DNA from: CAYGYG01 sp964354155
GTDB taxonomy: Bacteria; Hydrothermota; Tepidihabitantia; SM23-42; CAYGYG01
Reading direction: 5' to 3'
DNA length: 64,000 bases
NCBI GenBank assembly: GCA_964354155.1
Contig: CAYGYG010000015.1
Location: 1 to 64,000 of the forward strand
The notes beneath the pieces are model-generated. The model saw only the letters and a program-made list of their open reading frames with translations. It made no database searches and had not been told where the DNA came from. Below, piece by piece: positions 8,158 through 17,108 of the stretch. Every line of letters starts with the position of its first letter. The first letter of the stretch is position 1. The position numbers and the translations under genes are program-made.

Positions 8158-11100
8158 CTAGACCGTCGGTCCGGTGATAAGCTCTTCGACTTCTTTGACT
8201 CGGTTAGGCAGGTTCATTGACCTGTATAACATCAAGGCTCTTTCCAGGTGTCGGCCTGCCTCCGCCGCCGGCTCGGCTCCCAGCGCCCTCAAGGATTTCC
8301 CCAGTCCGAAACAGGCATCGGCCAGGCTCTTGTTATGGCCGATGGTCTCGAATATCTCGATAGCCCTCTGAAAATTATCCCGCCCTTTTTCGTGCGCCGC
8401 TATCAAGGAGTAAACCTGACCAAAGAGAAGATGATAGTTAGCCACGGCTGTCCTTGAATTTATCAGCCGCGCCACGTCAAATCCCTTTTCCAGATAAGGA
8501 AGCGCCCTGTCGGCCTCCTCCACCTTTAGCTCCGCCAGCAACACCTGGGCCCGAGCCAGTGCCGAGTAAACCAGAAGCAAGTTCAATTTCTCGCCCTGAC
8601 CCTCGAGCTTTTCCATCGATACGCTAAGCTGCTGTCGAGCCGCGACAAGGTGCTGTTTGGCAGTTGCCAAATCGCCCTTGCCGACCCGGACCTCACCCAG
8701 CAGAAGCTGCAGCTGCCCGGTCAATAGCGCATCCTTCATTTCCACGGCGATAATCAGGGATCCGGCAAGAAGCTCGAGTGCGGCATCGTTTTGCCCCTGC
8801 TCCTGGTACAGGGTTCCGAGATCGATTGCGGTCATCACAATCCCCTGCTTGTCATCAATCTCCATAGCCACGTCATAGGCTCGCCTGTAGTACGGAAGCG
8901 CCGAGACATAATCGCCCTTTTCGTAGTAGATGACCCCGGCGTTTCCGCTCGCGATACCGATCCTTTGCCGGTCACCGATCTCTTCGGCGATCGCCAGGTA
9001 TCTCTTGAACAATTCAAGGGCTCGGTCATCATCGCCCAGATCCCGCATCACGACGCCGAGATTCCCCAGGGCAAGTCCTACCTTTTGCCGGTCTCCTACC
9101 TGTTCGGATATCGATTGGTACTTCTGGAAAGATTCTATCGCCCGGGGAAACTCTCCCTTCTTTCGATAGATAATACCGAGATTGCCGTACGCGGCGGCGA
9201 CCAGCTGTTTCTCGCCGCTTCGCTCCGATATGGCCAGACTTTGTTCGTAGAGCGCAACCGCCTTATCGAGATCGTTCTTGGTGTAATAGATGACGCCCAG
9301 AACGCTGGTCAGTTTTGCCTCCAGATTGAATCGAGCCCGGTCGGGAACGCCGGGGTCGCGCATCCGTTCCAGCCTATCGATTATTGACAGGCCTTGTTCA
9401 CCATTGGCTACGGCCTGATCAAGATCGCCCCGGATTCGGTATACCCACGACCTCAGTCCCATGATTTCGGCCTTCTCGATAAGCTCGACTGCCGAATCGC
9501 CGGTCAAGGTCTTCTCCGCCTCACCGACCTCGCTCAGGGCTGCTTCGAAATTGCCCTGGTGGACAAACATCTCGGCCTTCTTCCGTCTCGCCCGACCACG
9601 CACTGCAACGTCTCCGTGAGCCACTTCGTGTAACCGCTCGAAGTACGCGATCGCTTCCGTATACTGGCTCTTGTGATCGTAAACATCACCCAGGTCCTCA
9701 ATCGCCGCCCACAATGTTCTGGCGTAATCGGCCTTGGCCGCTTCCGCCATCTGCCCGACGATTTCGACAATCTGACTCAAGTACCGTATCGCCTCATCGT
9801 TTGCATAACGCTGGCGCGCCCGATCACCGGCCTTCCGCAGGAGTTCAATCGCCCGGCCCAGGTCGTCACCGTTGGCATAGTGGTGAGCCAGCTGTTCGGT
9901 CAGTTCTTCAAGACGCCCCACGTACAACTGTTCGATCATCTCCGCGGTGCGCCGGTGCACTTCACGCCGCTTTCGCTTCAGCAGTCCGTTGTAGACCACT
10001 TCCTGCGTGATCGGGTGCCGAAAAACATACTCAAGTTCCGGCTCGTAACGTAACACCTGTATGTACTCGTGCTCATCAAGCGTCGCCAGGTGCAGACTCA
10101 ACATGAGACTGTCGACGCCGCTCACGGCTTCAACCAAGCGTGCCGGAAAGCTGCGCCCGATAACCGCGGCAACTTGCAGAATTTCTTTGGCATCCTGGTC
10201 AAGCCGGTCAACGCGTGCCGCAGTCAACGCTTGGACGGTATCCGGGATCTCAAGCCTTGTCGCATCGGCCGTCACCCGCCAGCCGTCGGCCTGAGGTTGC
10301 AGCGCGTCACGGTCGATCAGCGAGCGGATTATCTCCTCGAGATAGTAAGGATTCCCCTCGGCCCGGGCGATCACGCGCGCTTTGAACTCCAGCGGAAAAC
10401 CGGGTGTGCTCAGCAAGTTATCCAGCAGCCGGTCGCATTGACTGGCGTCCAGCGGGTGCAGCGCGACCTCGCGGAACCGGTCACCCAATTGCCGCTTCAG
10501 CTTTTCTTTGGTGACGTAGCAGGCCTTCTCCTTTTCGACTCGCGAAAGGCACACCACAAGAAGCCTCTCGATCCCGGGCGCATCGACAATGAATTCGAGG
10601 AGCGCCAGTGAAGCCGCGTCAATCCAGTGGTAGTCCTCGATCACCAACATGAGCGCCTGCTGTCCTGCCAAGTCCGTCAGCAACCGCTTGATGCTTACGA
10701 TTATCTGGAGTTGAAGCATTTGTGGATCAAGATGCCGGATCTTTTCATCGGCATCCGCGCCGAAACTGATCGACAGGAGGTAACCAAGGTAGGGCATAAG
10801 TTCGGGGCCGTGCCCGCCGGCAACGGCCCGGCACTGCCGGACGACTTTCTCTTTCAGCTCGTCAGTCGAATCGTGATCACCAATGCCAAAGACGGTTCTC
10901 AGAATTGCCAGAAAGGGCCAGTACGGCAGAGTCTCGCCATAACTGAGGCACCGACCCTCCAGGATTGACGGCGTGATAGTCAGGCGCGCCGAACCCAACC
11001 AGGTTTGGAGTTCAGCCATGAGCCGCGACTTGCCCAGCCCGGCATCACCGAGCACGAAAAAAACGCCCCCCAGTCCGAAACTGAGTCTTCGAACCGAATC

Positions 11101-11766
11101 GGCCAGTTCGCTCAATTCCCGGTCACGACCAACCATAGGTGCATGGCGACCGGTCAGGCCCCGCTTGGAGTCGGGCTTGGCCCTGATCCGGAGCGGCCGA
11201 TAGATCTTGACTTTCTGCTGGATGCCCTTGAGGGGAATCGGTGGCAGCACTTCAAAATCGAACAGGTAGCGCGACGCACGAAAGACCGCTTCGGAAACCA
11301 GAATTTGACCGTCCTGCGCCGCGTCCTTGAGCCGGGATGCCAGGTTCACGACTTCACCCATCGCGGTGAACTCGGTCTTGGCCGTTGTTCCCACGTGGCC
11401 GAATATCACAATGCCGCTGGCAATACCGACGTGCAGCCCCAAGCTCATTGCCTTCTTCATTCGGGAACTCAGGGTGCGATTCATGTCCGGTAGGCAGGCC
11501 ATCATGTCCAGCGCGGTCGTGACCGCCTGCTCGGGATCGTCTTCATGCGCCGTCGGCATTCCGAACAAGGCAATCACCAGATCACCATCGTACTTGTGAA
11601 TGGTCCCTCCATGCTTCTGAATCGCGGCATTGAGGAATTCGAAGCACGTGTTGGCGATGTCGCGAACGTCTTCCGGATCCGAGCCCGCAGCCAGGGCGGT
11701 AAAGCCCGACAGGTCGGCAAAAAGGATAGTAGTTAACCGGCGTTCTTCGGCAGGAGCAACTGGCAC
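8158..11766 (-). CDS. Class III nucleotide cyclase domain - STAND-type ATPase - TPR signalling protein
   Basis: 1202 residues starting at a GTG six bases after the -10 box. Residues ~8-180 are an adenylate/guanylate cyclase domain: FADLSGFT and KYDGDLVIALFG hold the two metal aspartates, and VNLASRL holds the Asn and Arg of the transition state. The usual base-selecting Asp is Glu (FTAMGEVVN). Residues ~215-500 form an AAA/STAND ATPase (Walker A GDAGLGKS, Walker B-like LMLVIEDYHW). From ~620 to the end there are about a dozen TPR repeats, many of the A-x-G-N-L-G-x-x-Y type. The layout matches large cyclase-ATPase-TPR regulators seen in many bacteria. Signal and product (cAMP or other) are unknown. 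Domain calls are secure. Confidence 0.9.
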   Translation of the reverse strand: MPVAPAEERRLTTILFADLSGFTALAAGSDPEDVRDIANTCFEFLNAAIQKHGGTIHKYDGDLVIALFGMPTAHEDDPEQAVTTALDMMACLPDMNRTLSSRMKKAMSLGLHVGIASGIVIFGHVGTTAKTEFTAMGEVVNLASRLKDAAQDGQILVSEAVFRASRYLFDFEVLPPIPLKGIQQKVKIYRPLRIRAKPDSKRGLTGRHAPMVGRDRELSELADSVRRLSFGLGGVFFVLGDAGLGKSRLMAELQTWLGSARLTITPSILEGRCLSYGETLPYWPFLAILRTVFGIGDHDSTDELKEKVVRQCRAVAGGHGPELMPYLGYLLSISFGADADEKIRHLDPQMLQLQIIVSIKRLLTDLAGQQALMLVIEDYHWIDAASLALLEFIVDAPGIERLLVVCLSRVEKEKACYVTKEKLKRQLGDRFREVALHPLDASQCDRLLDNLLSTPGFPLEFKARVIARAEGNPYYLEEIIRSLIDRDALQPQADGWRVTADATRLEIPDTVQALTAARVDRLDQDAKEILQVAAVIGRSFPARLVEAVSGVDSLMLSLHLATLDEHEYIQVLRYEPELEYVFRHPITQEVVYNGLLKRKRREVHRRTAEMIEQLYVGRLEELTEQLAHHYANGDDLGRAIELLRKAGDRARQRYANDEAIRYLSQIVEIVGQMAEAAKADYARTLWAAIEDLGDVYDHKSQYTEAIAYFERLHEVAHGDVAVRGRARRKKAEMFVHQGNFEAALSEVGEAEKTLTGDSAVELIEKAEIMGLRSWVYRIRGDLDQAVANGEQGLSIIDRLERMRDPGVPDRARFNLEAKLTSVLGVIYYTKNDLDKAVALYEQSLAISERSGEKQLVAAAYGNLGIIYRKKGEFPRAIESFQKYQSISEQVGDRQKVGLALGNLGVVMRDLGDDDRALELFKRYLAIAEEIGDRQRIGIASGNAGVIYYEKGDYVSALPYYRRAYDVAMEIDDKQGIVMTAIDLGTLYQEQGQNDAALELLAGSLIIAVEMKDALLTGQLQLLLGEVRVGKGDLATAKQHLVAARQQLSVSMEKLEGQGEKLNLLLVYSALARAQVLLAELKVEEADRALPYLEKGFDVARLINSRTAVANYHLLFGQVYSLIAAHEKGRDNFQRAIEIFETIGHNKSLADACFGLGKSLRALGAEPAAEAGRHLERALMLYRSMNLPNRVKEVEELITGPTV

Positions 11767-11772
11767 ACGGCA

Positions 11773-11800
11773 ATTATAGATAGAACTAGCGCAAAGTCAA
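11773..11800 (-). promoter_or_regulatory. Promoter of cyclase gene (leaderless GTG)
   Basis: TTGACT, 16-base spacer, TATAAT; six bases later comes the GTG start, so transcription would begin on the start codon itself. Confidence 0.75.
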
Positions 11801-11835
11801 GAAAGTCCAGAGCCGAGCCGCGGACTCAGTTCGAC

Positions 11836-11863
11836 TTGACAAAGCACCGATAACGGATACGAT
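11836..11863 (+). promoter_or_regulatory. Promoter of cooS-like gene
   Basis: TTGACA, 16-base spacer, TACGAT; AAAAGGATG stands before the ATG at 11886. Confidence 0.7.
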
Positions 11864-11885
11864 AGGCAAGAAAAAGGATGAAACC

Positions 11886-13790
11886 ATGAACAAGGAAAGA
11901 ATATCATACCATGAGTCAGTTATCAAGCTGTATGAAAGAATCAAGAAAGACGGCATCACCAACATCTGGGACCGGTACGAGGCACAAGGCATGGGAGGCA
12001 ACCCGGATATGCGCTGTCCCTTCTGCATGGGCGGCACACGATGCGACTTGTGTTCGAACGGGCCCTGCCGGGCCGACGTTGCCAAGGACAAGCGTGGTGT
12101 CTGCGGCATCACCGGTGACGGCATGGCCATGCGCATGACGCTGCTTAGAAACGTCATGGGCGCCTCGACCTATCATTACCATACTGAGCAGACTATTAAG
12201 ACGCTGCGGGCGACGGCGCAGGGCAAGACTTGTTTTGATATCAAGGAACCCGGGAAACTCAGGACCTTCGCGGGCAGGCTTGGCATCGACGCTTCCGCTT
12301 CACCGAAGGATGTCGCACTCGCGCTATGCGATTTTGTCACGGCTGATTTCAACCGCAAGTATGATGAACCGAGCAGTATCGTCGACCTTCTCGCCCCGAA
12401 GGAAAGGAAAGAACTGTGGCGCAAACTTGGCATCTTTCCCGGCGGGATCTACGGCGAGATGATGCTGGCCACCAGTTCCTGCCTGACCAATGTTGACGGT
12501 TACTACGTAAGCCTGGCCCTGAAGGCAATGCGCCTCAGCGTAGCCACGGCTTACCAGAGCCAGATTGTCAACGAGTACTGCCAGGATGTTCTCTACGGGA
12601 TACCGCGGCCGCATAAGATGAATGTCGACCTCGGCGTGCTTGACCCGGACTACGTGAATGCTCTACCCAATGGGCATGAGCCTTTTCTGGGATTCGCGAT
12701 GGTTCAACTGGCACGCCGGCCCGAGTGGCAGCAAAAAGCCAGGGCGGTCGGAGCGAAAGGCCTCCGCATCATTGCCAACATTGAGACCGGCCAGGAGATG
12801 ATTCAGCGCTGGCCGATGGATGACGTATTCTATGGGTTCACCGGCAATTGGATTATGCAGGAAGCGGTGCTGGCCAGCGGCTGCGTCGACCTCTTTGCCG
12901 CGGACATGAACTGCTCGATGCCGGTTGATCCGATCTATGCCGAGAAGTATCATTTCCGATTGGTCCCGGTCAGTGAACTGGTCGCCTTCGAAGGGGTGAA
13001 CGACCGCATCAACTATCTGCCGGAAAAAGCTGAAACACAGGCCGCGCAGCTGCTCCAGATGGCGGTCGACAACTTCAAGGTGCGCCGGGCCTCGGTTGAA
13101 CCGATCACCGGACTGCCCATCGGAGAAGCCCTGGTGGGATTCTCGAATGAGAGCATCGTCGAAGCGCTGGGCGGGAAACTCGATCCACTGCTCGGCGCGA
13201 TCAAAGACGGTGCGATCCGCGGTATCGTCGGGCTAGTCTCGTGTTCATCGTTGCGTGATAGCGGTCAAGATGTCCACAGCGTTAGAGTTGCTAAAGAACT
13301 GATCAAGCGCGACCTCTTGATTCTATCTCTTGGCTGCGGCAATGGGGCGATGCAAGTTGCCGGGCTTTGCAGCCCGGCGGCGCGCGAGCATGCCGGTCCC
13401 GGTCTGAAAACACTGTGCAGTAAGCTCGGGGTTCCACCGGTCATGTCCTACGGGACCTGTACCGATACCGGGCGGCTGGCTGACCTGCTGGCAGCAGTAT
13501 CGAATGCCCTGGGCGGCGTGCCGGTCACCGACCTGCCCGTAGCGGCCGCAGCTCCTGAGTATATGGAGCAGAAAGCAACGATCGATGCCGTCTTTGCGCT
13601 GGCCTTCGGTCTCTACACCTACGTCAATCCGGTTCCACCGGTAACCAAGGCACCGAACTTGGTCGCACTCCTGACCCAGGACTGCAAGAACGTAACCGGT
13701 GGTGTGCTGAGCGTCGAAACCGACGCGGTAAAAGCGGCCGACGGCATTCTCGCCCACATCGAGAGTAAACGGAAAAAGCTGGGAATCTGA
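11886..13790 (+). CDS. cooS: Divergent Ni-CO-dehydrogenase-type protein (CooS family) with altered C-cluster site
   Basis: 634 residues, normal CooS length. N-terminal cluster cysteines are C44-x2-C47 (a two-cysteine D-cluster pattern, as in enzymes with a [2Fe-2S] D-cluster) and C53-x2-C56-x4-C61-x11-C73 (B-cluster). Of the C-cluster ligands, His264 (NGHEPF), Cys343 (DMNCSMP), Cys453 (LVSCSS), Cys484 (LGCGN) and Cys525 (GTCTD) are present. The segment that normally reads CCTGNE is IETGQE here (299-304), so the cysteine binding the unique iron is missing. The HGHNP motif is NGHEP, and the THVG motif is TYVN. No cooC, cooF, hydrogenase or acetyl-CoA synthase gene lies nearby. CO oxidation is therefore doubtful; a modified Fe-S(-O) centre is possible. 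Own promoter; solitary gene. Confidence 0.85.
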   Translation: MNKERISYHESVIKLYERIKKDGITNIWDRYEAQGMGGNPDMRCPFCMGGTRCDLCSNGPCRADVAKDKRGVCGITGDGMAMRMTLLRNVMGASTYHYHTEQTIKTLRATAQGKTCFDIKEPGKLRTFAGRLGIDASASPKDVALALCDFVTADFNRKYDEPSSIVDLLAPKERKELWRKLGIFPGGIYGEMMLATSSCLTNVDGYYVSLALKAMRLSVATAYQSQIVNEYCQDVLYGIPRPHKMNVDLGVLDPDYVNALPNGHEPFLGFAMVQLARRPEWQQKARAVGAKGLRIIANIETGQEMIQRWPMDDVFYGFTGNWIMQEAVLASGCVDLFAADMNCSMPVDPIYAEKYHFRLVPVSELVAFEGVNDRINYLPEKAETQAAQLLQMAVDNFKVRRASVEPITGLPIGEALVGFSNESIVEALGGKLDPLLGAIKDGAIRGIVGLVSCSSLRDSGQDVHSVRVAKELIKRDLLILSLGCGNGAMQVAGLCSPAAREHAGPGLKTLCSKLGVPPVMSYGTCTDTGRLADLLAAVSNALGGVPVTDLPVAAAAPEYMEQKATIDAVFALAFGLYTYVNPVPPVTKAPNLVALLTQDCKNVTGGVLSVETDAVKAADGILAHIESKRKKLGI

Positions 13791-13845
13791 ACGCTCAATA
13801 AGACGCGCGGCCGTAATAGTTTAGTTCTTCCTAGTTTTCCAATCC

Positions 13846-13866
13846 CCCCTCCGTTGACGGGAGGGG
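13846..13866. repeat. Small intergenic hairpin
   Basis: CCCCTCC / GGAGGGG, a 7-bp stem with a 7-base loop, 56 bases after the cooS-like stop. No U-tract follows, so it is a weak terminator candidate or a dispersed intergenic repeat. Confidence 0.35.
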
Positions 13867-14111
13867 ATAAAGGGAAGGATGAAATTTTGGGGAGAGGGAT
13901 TTTTCGAAAGAATCACGTTATATGCACGACCGGAGCTTACGATTTGTCTCACTTCGACAGTATAGATAAGATACCTGCGGAGTCAATAGCATGCTCCGTA
14001 CAGGTCGAACGGAACATCGCGGTCAACCACTTTGGGAATGTACCTTTCAGCGCGTGCGCCCGAGCCCTCTGTCCTGCCCGCTGCCCACGCCGGAGTCGTT
14101 ATGTCCCGTTG

Positions 14112-14139
14112 TTGACTTTGCTCAGGGCGTAGCTACAAT
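14112..14139 (+). promoter_or_regulatory. Promoter of flavoprotein gene
   Basis: TTGACT, 16-base spacer, TACAAT; AAGGAGG ribosome site before the ATG at 14161. Confidence 0.8.
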
Positions 14140-14160
14140 AACCAGCCATCAAGGAGGCCC

Positions 14161-14730
14161 ATGAATATCTTCGTAGTCTCTGGAAGCCGTAATCTTGAAG
14201 GTCAGACCGCCCAGGCCTGCCACGCCCTCAAAGCCGGGGCTGAGACCAAGGGCGCCACGGTCGAAATGGTCTTTCTGCCCACGTTGAAGATTACGCGTTG
14301 TGAGCAGTGTGATGAACGCGGTTGGGGAACCTGCCGCACCGCAGGTCAGTGTTCCGTGGCCGATGATTTCCAAGGTGTTGTAAACAAGGTGAGACAGGCC
14401 GATCTCGTCGTCTTCGCCACACCGGTGTACTTCCGAGATCTAAGTGAGAGTTTGCGCACGTTTCTTGACCGGCTCCGCCGCATTTGCATTATCGACGCGG
14501 GCAAGGAGAGCATCCTCAACAAGCCTGCGGTCGGCATCTGCGTCGCCGGCGGCAGTGGCAACGGCGCACCTGAATGCAGTGCGATTTTAGACCGCATCCT
14601 TTCGACCATCGGCTTTTTTGTCCTCGATATGGAGCCGATACGACGCCAGAACCTCGAGATCAAGCTGTCGAACCTGAAATCAACCGGGGCATGGTTGGCG
14701 ACCGCCAAGCCGGGCAGCCAAATCGCCTGA
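14161..14730 (+). CDS. Flavodoxin-fold iron-sulfur flavoprotein-like oxidoreductase
   Basis: 189 residues of the NADPH-dependent FMN reductase / iron-sulfur flavoprotein superfamily. MNIFVVSGSRNLEGQTA is the FMN-phosphate loop region; ATPVYFRDLSESLRTFLDR is the typical second flavin-contact segment. A cysteine group, C-x2-C-x7-C-x5-C (residues ~46-62), resembles the compact motif binding a [4Fe-4S] cluster in Isf proteins of anaerobes, though the spacing differs from the classical one. Such proteins shuttle electrons from ferredoxin to O2, H2O2 or organic acceptors. It has its own promoter and a perfect ribosome site. Electron partner unknown; proximity to the CooS-type gene is suggestive only. 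Confidence 0.78.
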   Translation: MNIFVVSGSRNLEGQTAQACHALKAGAETKGATVEMVFLPTLKITRCEQCDERGWGTCRTAGQCSVADDFQGVVNKVRQADLVVFATPVYFRDLSESLRTFLDRLRRICIIDAGKESILNKPAVGICVAGGSGNGAPECSAILDRILSTIGFFVLDMEPIRRQNLEIKLSNLKSTGAWLATAKPGSQIA

Positions 14731-14821
14731 TCAGCCTCCCGGCTGATATCTTCTGACTCGCCGTCAACCGCCCACGTCGATCACGAGACGTCGCGGCAGT
14801 TTCGTCGACCGGTATTTGCTC

Positions 14822-14849
14822 TTGACCGCGAAAGTCAGCTGGGTATAAT
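14822..14849 (+). promoter_or_regulatory. Promoter of C25-like protease gene
   Basis: TTGACC, 16-base spacer, TATAAT; a 64-base leader follows, opening with a doubled palindrome. Confidence 0.7.
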
Positions 14850-14856
14850 TCTTCAT

Positions 14857-14873
14857 GCATATGCTGCATATGC
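14857..14873. promoter_or_regulatory. Doubled GCATATGC palindrome at the transcription start
   Basis: Two copies of GCATATGC separated by one base, directly after the -10 box. It is a likely operator; its inner arms (TATGC-T-GCATA) recall those of the MNT/HEPN operators but with another spacing. Confidence 0.45.
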
Positions 14874-14913
14874 GCGTCTTTGAATTAAAGCAAGTCAGCA
14901 AACCGGAGGCTCC

Positions 14914-16449
14914 ATGAAAAGACTGTTTTTTCTAGTATTGCTCGTACCACTGCTTGCCCTTGCTCGCGAGCAGGATGAAGTAACGCTGCTGAAATGGGCC
15001 GGCCCGCCCGGCTCCAAGCCGGATACCTATGAAGAATGGCTCACCCTGCATCCTTACACCAGGTTCAATTACTGCCTGGACCGGGTCGAATATGGCGGCC
15101 GGGCCGGTGCGGTGGCGATTCTCACCGAGCAAAGCATCGCCCTGTCTCTGGCGAGCCAGCTCAATCAATTGATCAACAACTTACGGCGCGAGGGGCATAC
15201 CGTCTACAGCTACCAGATTTCCGGAGGGACGCCCGAGACGCTTAGAGTCTTTCTTGCCAACCTCTACCGCAACAACGCCATCGAGGGCGCATTGCTCGTC
15301 GGCAATCTGCCGGTTGCCTGGTTTGAAATCGCCAACGACTTCAATCAGTACGGCTATGCTCAGTTTCCGATCGACCTCTTCTACATGGATTTGGACGGCA
15401 CCTGGCTCGATACGATGACCACGGGCAACGGCAGGTATGACGGACACGAGGGCGAGGTCAATCCCGAAATCTATGTCGGTCGCCTTCTCCCTACGGGGAT
15501 CGGCAATGACACGCTGCTCCTTAAGGACTATTTCCGCCGCGACAATGCTTACCGGTTTGATACTCTTGAGCTGCAGCACAAAGCGTTGAATTTCGTTGAT
15601 GACGACTGGATCCCCTGGGCACCTCAGTGGGCATCTGATATCTCCCTGCTCTATCCGGATACCGCCAACTACTGGCATGCCGAAACGACCCGGGCTTCCA
15701 TCTACCGGACCAAACTGAACACGCCACGTGCTTGGGTCGCCGTCTTCGCCCATTCCTCGCCCAGCCTGCACCAATTCTACTACAACAATCATAGCTCCAC
15801 TGATTACTACTATTCCACCGAATACACGAGCCAGAATCCCCCCGCCAACTTCTACAACCATTTCGCCTGCTCGTTCGAAAGGTATACCACGAGCGGATAC
15901 GGCGGCGGCCGTGCCACTTTTACCCAGAGCTACGGCCTGGGTTCGATCGGTTCGACCAAAACCGGCAGCATGCTCGAATTCTACTATTTCTACGAGCCGC
16001 TCTCGCGGCAGAAGAACCTGGGCGAGGCCTTCAAGGACTGGTTCACGTACATCACTGAAAATGGTGTCGACTTCATGGAACTATGCTGGCACTACGGCAT
16101 GACGCTTATTGCTGATCCCTTCTTGAAGCCGACCGGCCACATCGTTTCGGTTGCGGAAAGCCCGGTCCATCCGACACATCACCAGCTCTTCTGCATTTCC
16201 AGTACGGTAACCCGTGACCGCGTGGTCATCGAGCTTCACCCCAAGCACGGCACGCCCCTCGAAATCACGGCCTTTGACCGCCAGGGTCGCAAAGTACGAA
16301 CCATCCTATCCCAGGATAACAGACCTGACCGAACCAAGGTCAGCTGGGACTTCACGGATCGGTTCGGTGCCACGTTACCTCAAGGAGTTTACCTGATAAG
16401 GATTCGAGACGGTTCTGAAATGCATACGCGAAAAGTCGTGAAGCTTTAG
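14914..16449 (+). CDS. Secreted C25 (gingipain-like) peptidase-type protein with type IX-like C-terminal domain
   Basis: 511 residues with a signal peptide (cut after about residue 17). Residues ~60-400 follow the caspase-like fold of C25 peptidases as seen in uncultured FCB bacteria: an N-terminal half with AILTEQSIA..., acidic Asp-rich strands (VGRLLPTG), a possible catalytic His in VFAHSSPSLHQF, and a possible catalytic Cys in NHFACSFE. The last ~80 residues are a FlgD/T9SS-type A Ig-like tail: LEITAFDRQGRKV, then GVYLIRIRDG and a basic end (RKVVKL). This tail usually directs export through a type IX system and cell-surface attachment. Proteolytic activity is inferred from His/Cys placement only. 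The next gene follows after three bases. Confidence 0.75.
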   Translation: MKRLFFLVLLVPLLALAREQDEVTLLKWAGPPGSKPDTYEEWLTLHPYTRFNYCLDRVEYGGRAGAVAILTEQSIALSLASQLNQLINNLRREGHTVYSYQISGGTPETLRVFLANLYRNNAIEGALLVGNLPVAWFEIANDFNQYGYAQFPIDLFYMDLDGTWLDTMTTGNGRYDGHEGEVNPEIYVGRLLPTGIGNDTLLLKDYFRRDNAYRFDTLELQHKALNFVDDDWIPWAPQWASDISLLYPDTANYWHAETTRASIYRTKLNTPRAWVAVFAHSSPSLHQFYYNNHSSTDYYYSTEYTSQNPPANFYNHFACSFERYTTSGYGGGRATFTQSYGLGSIGSTKTGSMLEFYYFYEPLSRQKNLGEAFKDWFTYITENGVDFMELCWHYGMTLIADPFLKPTGHIVSVAESPVHPTHHQLFCISSTVTRDRVVIELHPKHGTPLEITAFDRQGRKVRTILSQDNRPDRTKVSWDFTDRFGATLPQGVYLIRIRDGSEMHTRKVVKL

Positions 16450-16452
16450 CTC

Positions 16453-17001
16453 ATGGCTCTCGAAAAATATACCAGGGTGCTCGTTGCCTCGGGTGTCAAA
16501 CGGGCACTGGTCATTAGACCGAGCAGCGTTGTTACCAGTCATTGGGTAAGACTCAAGTGTCAGTACGGCTGCAGCGGGTATGGCCGCAAGCTCACGTGCC
16601 CGCCCTATTCACCAACGCCGGAACAAACCCGAAAGCTCCTCGATGAATACAAGAGGGCGATTCTCATCGTCTATTCCGGACAGTGGCGCGGCGCTGACCA
16701 GAGAACGCCCGGACGCGAAAGAAAGAAGCGGCGCCAGATGCGCCGTGTCATTGTCGAAATGGAGCGCGTCCTATTCTTGGATGGCTACTACAGGGCATTT
16801 GCGCTGGGCGCAGGCCCCTGCAATTTCTGCAGGGAATGCGATGTAAGCAAAGCATGCAAGTTCCCGGAACTGGCACGGCCGGCGATGGAAGCGTGCGGTA
16901 TCGACGTCTTTGCAACCCTGAGGAAAGCCGGCCTCACGATTGACGTCGTCCGGAACTACCATGCGCCCTGCACATTTGCGTCTCTGCTCCTTGTCGATTA
17001 G
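16453..17001 (+). CDS. DUF2284 cysteine-rich metal-binding protein
   Basis: 182 residues with the DUF2284 pattern: CQYGCSGYGRKLTCPPYSPTP near the N-terminus, then GPCNFCRECD, KACKFPELARPAMEACGIDV in the middle, and a final cysteine (HAPCT). The conserved cysteines suggest an iron-sulfur or other metal centre. Family members occur mostly in anaerobes and have no firmly known reaction. It begins three bases after the protease gene, so it is co-transcribed; the functional link is unclear. Family call is strong from the CPPYSPTP and CRECD-type motifs. Confidence 0.82.
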   Translation: MALEKYTRVLVASGVKRALVIRPSSVVTSHWVRLKCQYGCSGYGRKLTCPPYSPTPEQTRKLLDEYKRAILIVYSGQWRGADQRTPGRERKKRRQMRRVIVEMERVLFLDGYYRAFALGAGPCNFCRECDVSKACKFPELARPAMEACGIDVFATLRKAGLTIDVVRNYHAPCTFASLLLVD

Positions 17002-17075
17002 ACGCCCGGCTTCACCCGCACGATAACAACCTTGGTCCGGCCGTCCCGTGCCGCAGCCACCGGTACTATGCATCA

Positions 17076-17103
17076 TTGACACCTATTGTATCCCGAATAT
17101 AAT
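17076..17103 (+). promoter_or_regulatory. Promoter of repeat protein (leaderless)
   Basis: TTGACA, 16-base spacer, TATAAT; the ATG comes five bases later and there is no ribosome site. Confidence 0.75.
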
Positions 17104-17108
17104 CACCT

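Larger units (their letters stand above)
13791..14160. other. Intergenic stretch without a credible gene
   Basis: A 92-codon open frame at 13854-14132 has no family features and no ribosome site. The stretch holds a G/C hairpin (13846-13866) and the promoter of the flavoprotein gene; nothing else is recognised. Confidence 0.6.

Noticed and set aside
11886..13790. Hybrid-cluster protein (Hcp) instead of CooS
   Set aside because: The N-terminal B-cluster cysteines, the length and four of the C-cluster cysteine motifs follow the CooS order.
13854..14132. 92-codon frame between the cooS-like and flavoprotein genes
   Set aside because: No start site, no family traits, and it covers a hairpin and part of a promoter.
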